Source: Defluviitaleaceae bacterium
GTDB taxonomy: Bacteria > Bacillota_A > Clostridia > Lachnospirales > WQUN01
Length of the DNA stretch: 9,361 nt
Reading direction: 5' to 3'
Assembly: GCA_009779525.1 (NCBI GenBank)
Contig: WREB01000026.1
Location: forward strand, 1 to 9,361
Shown: positions 4,974 to 9,361 of the stretch, one piece after another
Numbering within the stretch: the stretch's first letter is position 1
Layout of the letters: each line of letters starts with the position of its first letter
Translations under genes and position numbers: made by a program
Notes under the pieces: generated by a model
What the model was told of the DNA's origin: nothing
Database searches by the model: none
The model's input: only the letters and a program-made list of their open reading frames with translations

Positions 4974-7411
4974 CGGTGACTTTGGCTGGCTCGGCGGGCT
5001 TTTGCGCGGGCGTCGCGCGGGCGGTCGAAAAGGTGAGCCTCGAGCTTGATAAGGGCGCCAGGGTCGCGACATACGGGCCGCTCATACACAACGGGACGGT
5101 GACGGGCGATCTCTCGCGGCGCGGCGCGAAGATTATTGACGATCTTGGCGATTGGCGCGGCGAAACGCTTGTAATCCGCTCGCACGGCGTTTCCGCCGAA
5201 CTAGAGTGCGAAATGCGCCGCATCGGGGCGACTATACTCGACTGCACCTGCCCCGACGTAAAAAAAATCCATCATATTTTGGATGAGGCGCGTTCGCTCG
5301 GGCGCGCCGTAATAATTTTAGGCGAGGAAAGCCATCCCGAAGTCATGGCGTACGCGCGCGAGGGTGATATCGTCGCGGCGAGCCTTGGCGGGATCACCGA
5401 CAGACTCGACGGCGAAAAAAAATACACGCTCGCCGCGCAGACGACTTTCGACCGGGCGGCGTTCGACGATATAACGGAGACGCTCTTATTCATGCGCCCC
5501 GACGTCGAAATCCACCAAACCATATGCGATTCGACCGCGAGGCGCCAGCGCGAGGCGTCCGAGCTGGCCGCGGCTTCCGACGTGATGATCGTGCTTGGCG
5601 ACGAGGCTAGCGCCAACACCCGAAGACTTTATGAAATATGCAAAAGGCACTGCGAAAGGACTTTCCTGACGCCATCCGTAGGCGAATTGCGGTTGCAGTT
5701 TTTACGGCCCGGTGATAAGATAGGGATAACGGCGGGCGCTTCAACGCCTCCGTCCATAACAAAGGAGGCAGTCAGATTTATGAACGATATCGCAAGCAAC
5801 GTCGAAGCGGCGGAACCCGAGGGCGCGGAAGCCGAAGTGACGGCCGAGACCGAAGTCCTCGCCGCGGCGCAGCCGGCGCAAACGGCGCCGCCGGCCGCGA
5901 AGGTGGAATCGTTCGAGGAAATGCTGAACGAAAACTTCCTTTCGCTTCGCACCGGCGATATAGTGAAGGCGACGGTCATCGCAGTTACCAACAGCGAAGT
6001 GACCGTAAACCTCGGCTATAAGTCTGACGGACTGATAACGAAGCTTGAAATGACGGACGACCCTTCCGCGGAGCTGGCCGAGCTCGCCAAGCCCGGCGAC
6101 GTCTTCGAAGTCTACGTGCTTAGGGTCAACGACAGCGACGGCAACGTCCTCGTTTCAAAGAAGAAACTCGACAACCAGGTAAACTACAAGACGATCGAGC
6201 AGGCGTTCGTAGACAAGACCCCGATCGCGGGCAAAGTCACCGAAGTCGTAAAGGGCGGCCTGATCGCGCTGGTGCTAAACTGCCGCGTATTCATTCCCTC
6301 GTCGCAGATTTCAAACCGCTACGTGGACGACTTAAGCGTCTTTAAGGGAAAAGAATTTAACTTCAACATACTCGAGTACGACCGCTCGAAACGCAGGATT
6401 GTCGCGGGCAGGAAAGAACTCGCGACGCTCGAGCAGCAGCAGCGCCGCGAAGAACTTTACGGCTCGCTTGAAATCGGGCAGCGGCTCGACGGCGTTGTAA
6501 GCCGCATCGTCGAATTCGGCGCGTTCATCGATCTCGGCGGCGTGGACGGGCTCGTGCACATATCGGAACTCGCGTGGAAGCGCGTGCGAAAGGTGACCGA
6601 CGTCCTGCAGGTGGGCGACCGCGTGGTCGTCACCGTCCTTGAGGTCAACCCGGAAAAGAACAAGATATCGCTCACGCTTAAAGACATAAGCAACAACCCG
6701 TGGAACGACATCGCCGAAAAATACCCGGTCGGAAGCATCGTGACCGGAACGGTCGCGCGCATGGCTTCCTTCGGCGCGTTCGTAACACTCGAGGACGGCG
6801 TGGACGGCCTGGTGCACATCTCGCAGATCGCAGACCGCCACATTAACAAGCCGGAGGACGAGCTTTCCGTAGGCCAAACGATAAGAGCGAAGGTAACCGA
6901 AATCAACCAGGAGGGCCATAAGATAAGCCTGTCCAAGCGCGAGGCGGACGCGGAGCTTGGCGTAGACGAAGAAACCGAAGGCGACGAAGAAGTTGCTTCG
7001 GATGAAGCCGCCGCGCCAAATGAATTCGAAACGGATGCCGAAACGGAAATCGAAACGGCGGACGAACCGAAAATAAACGTACCCGAAGCGGCCGCGCCCG
7101 AAGAACCGAAGGAAGCCGAGCTTGCGGAGCCTACCTTGCAAAAAGAAGCCGAACCGATAGAAACCAAATTGGAAGTAAACGAACCTGAAGCTGAAAAACC
7201 GGAAACCGCGCCGGTCGCCGAAGCAAAAAAAGCGGCGAAAACGCCCAAGGCGGCGAGCGTTCAAGAAGAACCGAAAACTGAGGCGGCCGCAGCAAGCAAG
7301 GCTGACGAAACGAAAGAAGATGCGGCGGTCGACAAGGTAGAATGCAATGCTGACGAAGCGAAAGAAGATGCAGCGGTTAACGAAGCAGAAGAAGACGAAA
7401 CTGCCGAGTAA
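4970..7411 (+). CDS. ispH-rpsA: Fused 4-hydroxy-3-methylbut-2-enyl diphosphate reductase / ribosomal protein S1
   Basis: 813 residues from TTG 4970; AAGGGG (4956-4961) lies eight bases upstream, better than for TTG 4964. Residues 1-~270 are IspH, which reduces HMBPP to IPP and DMAPP, the last MEP-pathway step. 4Fe-4S ligands are C12 (GFCAGV), C94 (DCTCPD) and C186 (QTICDST). Substrate-binding H40, H72 and H122, proton-donor E124 (SHPEV), T159, S214, N216 and S258 (GITAGASTP) are all in place; the usual SSNT is SANT. After an Ala/Glu/Pro linker (~276-312) come four S1 RNA-binding domains at about 326-398, 414-483, 500-571 and 586-657; the last two carry FGAF and VDGLVHIS. The tail (658-813) is acidic and low-complexity. 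Such fusions are known in Clostridia. The S1 half should bind mRNA on the 30S subunit. An internal start may also make free S1. Confidence 0.96.
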   Translation: MTVTLAGSAGFCAGVARAVEKVSLELDKGARVATYGPLIHNGTVTGDLSRRGAKIIDDLGDWRGETLVIRSHGVSAELECEMRRIGATILDCTCPDVKKIHHILDEARSLGRAVIILGEESHPEVMAYAREGDIVAASLGGITDRLDGEKKYTLAAQTTFDRAAFDDITETLLFMRPDVEIHQTICDSTARRQREASELAAASDVMIVLGDEASANTRRLYEICKRHCERTFLTPSVGELRLQFLRPGDKIGITAGASTPPSITKEAVRFMNDIASNVEAAEPEGAEAEVTAETEVLAAAQPAQTAPPAAKVESFEEMLNENFLSLRTGDIVKATVIAVTNSEVTVNLGYKSDGLITKLEMTDDPSAELAELAKPGDVFEVYVLRVNDSDGNVLVSKKKLDNQVNYKTIEQAFVDKTPIAGKVTEVVKGGLIALVLNCRVFIPSSQISNRYVDDLSVFKGKEFNFNILEYDRSKRRIVAGRKELATLEQQQRREELYGSLEIGQRLDGVVSRIVEFGAFIDLGGVDGLVHISELAWKRVRKVTDVLQVGDRVVVTVLEVNPEKNKISLTLKDISNNPWNDIAEKYPVGSIVTGTVARMASFGAFVTLEDGVDGLVHISQIADRHINKPEDELSVGQTIRAKVTEINQEGHKISLSKREADAELGVDEETEGDEEVASDEAAAPNEFETDAETEIETADEPKINVPEAAAPEEPKEAELAEPTLQKEAEPIETKLEVNEPEAEKPETAPVAEAKKAAKTPKAASVQEEPKTEAAAASKADETKEDAAVDKVECNADEAKEDAAVNEAEEDETAE
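5762..5768 (+). promoter_or_regulatory. Internal Shine-Dalgarno at the IspH/S1 junction, for a possible free S1 protein
   Basis: AAGGAGG is a perfect anti-16S match inside the last helix of IspH, coding KEA. ATG 5780 follows after 11 bases in the frame of the fusion (Met271), just past the last conserved IspH motif and before the linker. Initiation here would give a 543-residue protein holding all four S1 domains and the tail, and no IspH. A weak promoter-like pair lies upstream: TTGCAG (5693-5698), 17 bases, TAAGAT (5716-5721) preceded by TG. The signals are seen; their use is inferred. The 11-base spacing is longer than ideal. Confidence 0.5.
7301..7396 (+). repeat. Tandem 48-base repeat in the acidic tail of S1
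   Basis: Two adjacent 48-base units (7301-7348 and 7349-7396) encode ADETKEDAAVDKV and ADEAKEDAAVNEA respectively. The first 33 bases of the units differ at only four positions, three of them silent or conservative; the last 15 have diverged. This suggests the tail grows by in-frame duplication, as is common in low-complexity regions. Confidence 0.7.
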
Positions 7412-7740
7412 GCCGGACGGCCGCGCGCCGCGAAGGCGTGAGGAAAGTCCGGGCTCCATAGGGCAAGGGCGCCGGGTAACGCCCGGCGGAGGCGACTCCA
7501 GGGAAAGTGCAACAGAAATAAACCGCCCGCCTACTAGGCGGGCAAGGGTGGAAAGGTGAGGTAAGGGCCCACCGCTTCGCCGGCGACGGCGAAGGCCATG
7601 TAAACCCCGCCCGGAGCAAGGCCAAGTAAAGCGACGGGGCTGCCCGCCCCGCTTTGGTAGGGCCGCACGAGCCGGGACGGCGACGCCCGGCCAAGATAGA
7701 TGACCGTCCGCGACAGAACCCGGCTTACAGGCTTGCTCGG
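7404..7740 (+). ncRNA. rnpB: RNase P RNA, class A
   Basis: The catalytic RNA that removes 5' leaders from tRNA precursors, working with protein RnpA. Conserved blocks appear in order: GAGGAAAGTCCGGGCTCC from 7440 (5' strand of P4) with ATAGGGCA; AACAGAAA near 7509; GTAAACCCC and CCCGGAGCAAGGCCAA (~7600-7626); GGTAGGGCC (7656-7664), the L15 GGU that pairs with tRNA CCA; and ACAGAACCCGGCTTACAG (7713-7730), the 3' strand of P4. P1 is an 11-bp helix, CCGAGTAAGCC (7404-7414) with GGCTTGCTCGG (7730-7740), with one G-U pair. P2 is GGACGG (7415-7420) with CCGTCC (7704-7709). P3 is a short hairpin (7424-7440), smaller than in E. coli. About 337 bases in all. P1 includes the stop codon of rpsA. I see no convincing private promoter, so it may be processed from the operon transcript. 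Confidence 0.97.
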
Positions 7741-7747
7741 AAAAAAT

Positions 7748-7780
7748 AAAACGGAGGCGGCAAGGTTGCGTCCGTTTTTT
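7748..7780 (+). terminator. Intrinsic terminator of rnpB and probably the whole operon
   Basis: AAAACGGA (7748-7755) pairs with TCCGTTTT (7771-7778) around a 15-base loop, and the T-tract runs 7775-7780. It lies seven bases after the P1 helix of RNase P RNA. The distal stem is A-U, giving a typical A-tract/T-tract design. Confidence 0.82.
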
Positions 7781-7953
7781 ATTGCATAAACATAAATTAT
7801 TAAACTGGGGGCTTGTAAACGGGCCGCGAAGAATATTCTAGAGACGATTTAATAAATTCGTCCGGCAAGCGTCGCGCCGAACTTAAAATCGCGAGGCGCT
7901 GGCGGGCCTTCGCATTCGACGCGCATTACGACGCCGACCGCGGCGACGCGGAC

Positions 7954-8655
7954 TTGCTGCTGGAGCTTCTTGGCCCCGCCAAAAAAAGCGTGCTGGAAGT
8001 TTGCTGCGGCACGGGCAGGGTATTGATACCGTTAGCAAGGGCCGGCCACCAATCAACCGGAATCGACTCGGACGAGGCGATGCTTAAGCGCCTCGCCGCA
8101 AAGGCGGAGGGGCTTGAAAACATAGAAGCCGTTAACGCGGACGCGCTTTGCGCAAATTGGGGCGAAGGCTTCGACGCGGTGATTTTAACATGCAACTCGC
8201 TGATGAACGTAACCCACTCGGGCGACGGCCGCGAGGCGCAAATAAAAATAATCAGCAAAGCCGCCGGCGCGCTTGCGCCGGGCGGCCATTTTTTTCTCGC
8301 CTCCGATTCGTACCCCGAACCGGAAAAAATTTTCGTCGCGCAAAACTATCTGCTAAGCGGGGCCCATTCGGGAACGGACGACGGCGGAGTGTTCGGCCAG
8401 GTCTTCGATTGCGGCGGATTGTACAATCCGATAACGCGGATCGCGGTATGGAACGGCCATACCGAGTTTACGCTGCCTGGCGGCGAAACGTTTACCGTTT
8501 CTGACTACGGATCAAAATACGTGAGCGAATGCCAAGAAGTGCGCGAATGGCTGCGCGCGGCCGGCTTTGCGATTGAGCGCGAATACGGCGGTTTTGACAA
8601 GCGCCCGTTTACCGGCGCGGCCGGCTGGGACGTCATTTGGGCGAGGAAACTATAA
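7954..8655 (+). CDS. Class I SAM-dependent methyltransferase, start codon uncertain
   Basis: A cytoplasmic methyltransferase of unknown substrate. From TTG 7954 it has 233 residues. Motif I is VLEVCCGTGR (13-22), binding SAM; GIDSDEAML is the acidic loop that contacts the SAM ribose; NADAL, VILTCNSLMNV (motif IV region) and LAPGGHFFLAS (motif V/VI region) follow in the normal order of the Rossmann fold. The frame stays open upstream to a TAA at 7816-7818 and reads RRWRAFAFDAHYDADRGDAD just before 7954. That resembles the usual N-terminal helix and YD motif of these enzymes, so TTG 7954 probably starts too late. No in-frame ATG, GTG or TTG lies between that stop and 7954, and 7954 has no Shine-Dalgarno. 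The gene either uses a rare start or has lost its 5' end. It is convergent with the DUF4091 gene. Confidence 0.82.
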   Translation: MLLELLGPAKKSVLEVCCGTGRVLIPLARAGHQSTGIDSDEAMLKRLAAKAEGLENIEAVNADALCANWGEGFDAVILTCNSLMNVTHSGDGREAQIKIISKAAGALAPGGHFFLASDSYPEPEKIFVAQNYLLSGAHSGTDDGGVFGQVFDCGGLYNPITRIAVWNGHTEFTLPGGETFTVSDYGSKYVSECQEVREWLRAAGFAIEREYGGFDKRPFTGAAGWDVIWARKL

Positions 8656-9361
8656 TTGTGCGATTTCGCGAAGCACTTTCTTTTTTAATCCAAGCAGGTA
8701 ATCCGCCTCGCGCGGATATTTTTTAAACGTGATTTCGTAGTCAAGCCCCTCGTGGATCATTTCGACGACGCGCTTCCTGCCGGCTTTCGCCTCGAGGCGG
8801 CAAAGCGCGTCGTAATCGGAAAACGCCTCGTTAAACACCATGTACCTGATCGATTCGACCGCGTTTCCGTCCGGGCCGGGATAGACGATGAACGGGTCGC
8901 CGGAGGGGAAGAATAAATCGGCGTCGGTCACCTGATACGGATCGATAGGCCGCCTCGACAATCCCGAGTTGTAAAAATTGAAGCCCCACTGCAGGAATCC
9001 GGAGATCTCGTAAAGATAGAGCTGCACCCCAAGTATCCGCGAGCGCGCGGAAGGCAGCGCGATGAAGCGGTTGGAAACCAGGTTGGATTGCCCGCAGCAG
9101 TAGTAGACCCACTTTTCCTTGACGCCCAAAGCCTCGAAGCCCTCGTAATGGTCGGTCGCGACGACGGGTATCTCGACAAGGCCTTCGGAGTAAAACGCCG
9201 GGTCGGAAAGCGCGTCGAAAATCTTGCAACCCGCAAGCAGCGGCTTCATTATCGAATGGAGCTTTTTGTATTGGCCCAACTGCTCCGGGCCGGGCTCGTC
9301 GGAAATATGGAAATATGAATTTTTAAGGACGCCTTTTTTATTTAAAAAATCGCGAAGCGCC
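8650..9361 (-). CDS. DUF4091 (GH123-like) domain protein, C-terminal part; 5' end outside window
   Basis: The minus-strand frame is open from the window edge to TAG at 8652-8650, giving 236 residues; an internal TTG at 9279 is not the start because homologous sequence continues upstream. Near the visible N-terminus FHISDEP (residues 17-23, codons around 9300) matches the Asp-Glu motif of DUF4091, the catalytic pair position in GH123 beta-N-acetylgalactosaminidases. Later hallmarks are WVYYCCGQ, the GFLQWGFNFYN stretch, PSGDPFIVYPGPDG, and the SIRYMVFNEAFSDYDAL segment, the usual end of the family. It probably acts on a glycan, possibly host or plant derived, but most DUF4091 proteins have no tested substrate and the N-terminus, where a signal peptide or carbohydrate-binding domain might be, is missing. 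Its stop abuts that of the methyltransferase; the frames share six bases. Confidence 0.85.
   Translation of the reverse strand, partial: ALRDFLNKKGVLKNSYFHISDEPGPEQLGQYKKLHSIMKPLLAGCKIFDALSDPAFYSEGLVEIPVVATDHYEGFEALGVKEKWVYYCCGQSNLVSNRFIALPSARSRILGVQLYLYEISGFLQWGFNFYNSGLSRRPIDPYQVTDADLFFPSGDPFIVYPGPDGNAVESIRYMVFNEAFSDYDALCRLEAKAGRKRVVEMIHEGLDYEITFKKYPREADYLLGLKKKVLREIAQL
8658..8686 (+). terminator. Weak candidate terminator of the methyltransferase gene
   Basis: GTGC (8658-8661) and GCAC (8673-8676) flank an 11-base loop and are followed by TTTC and six T (8681-8686). The stem is only four pairs, so the call is weak. It lies inside the coding end of the opposite-strand gene because no free intergenic space exists. 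Confidence 0.3.

Noticed and set aside
4388..5185. Minus-strand open frame (265 codons) opposite plsC and ispH
   Set aside because: The plus strand here codes two well-supported enzymes; the shadow frame has no recognisable domain.
7338..7343. TAGAAT as a private -10 box for rnpB
   Set aside because: No -35 box at a suitable distance, and the start would lie about 55 bases before P1.
6332..7459. Minus-strand open frame (375 codons) opposite the S1 region and tail
   Set aside because: Its Phe/Arg-rich sequence is the reverse complement of GAA/GCG-rich coding DNA; it also runs into rnpB.
7377..7694. Open frames on both strands inside 7347-7694
   Set aside because: The region is RNase P RNA; the frames are by-products of GC-rich structured RNA.

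Overview
The window looks like chromosomal core DNA from a fairly GC-rich member of the Clostridia or a close relative, probably an uncultured lineage. Three things point there: the gene order flavoprotein - cmk - plsC - ispH, the fusion of IspH to a four-S1-domain ribosomal protein S1, and a class A (not Bacillus-type class B) RNase P RNA. Species cannot be named from the sequence. There is no sign of phage, insertion sequence, CRISPR array or tRNA gene.

Layout. (1) 1-916: an HD-GYP gene (minus strand, C-terminus cut by the window edge) diverges from a NYN-domain nuclease-like gene (plus). Each has its own good promoter, and an interrupted inverted repeat lies between the two -35 boxes. (2) 917-2425: the NYN gene, closed by a hairpin terminator that begins inside its last codons. 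(3) 2458-7411: a tight operon of a BaiN/YhiN-type flavoprotein, cmk, plsC and the ispH-rpsA fusion, joined by 1-4 base overlaps or a 3-base gap. It supplies (d)CMP phosphorylation, phosphatidic acid synthesis, the last step of the MEP isoprenoid pathway and an RNA-binding ribosomal protein. (4) 7404-7780: RNase P RNA and its terminator. The P1 helix of this RNA is built partly from the last codons and stop codon of rpsA. (5) 7781-9361: a class I SAM-dependent methyltransferase without a canonical start codon where one is expected, tail to tail with the 3' part of a DUF4091 (GH123-like) gene on the minus strand; the two stop codons lie next to each other.

The most interesting signals are at the level of expression. 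A strong Shine-Dalgarno sequence and in-frame ATG sit exactly at the IspH/S1 junction, so free S1 may be made in addition to the fusion. The rpsA message and RNase P RNA share sequence, so one transcript cannot carry an intact rpsA reading frame and also yield mature RNase P RNA. The flavoprotein gene looks leaderless, and the methyltransferase has no normal start. The NYN protein has about 260 N-terminal residues I cannot assign. I see no clear new multi-gene system.
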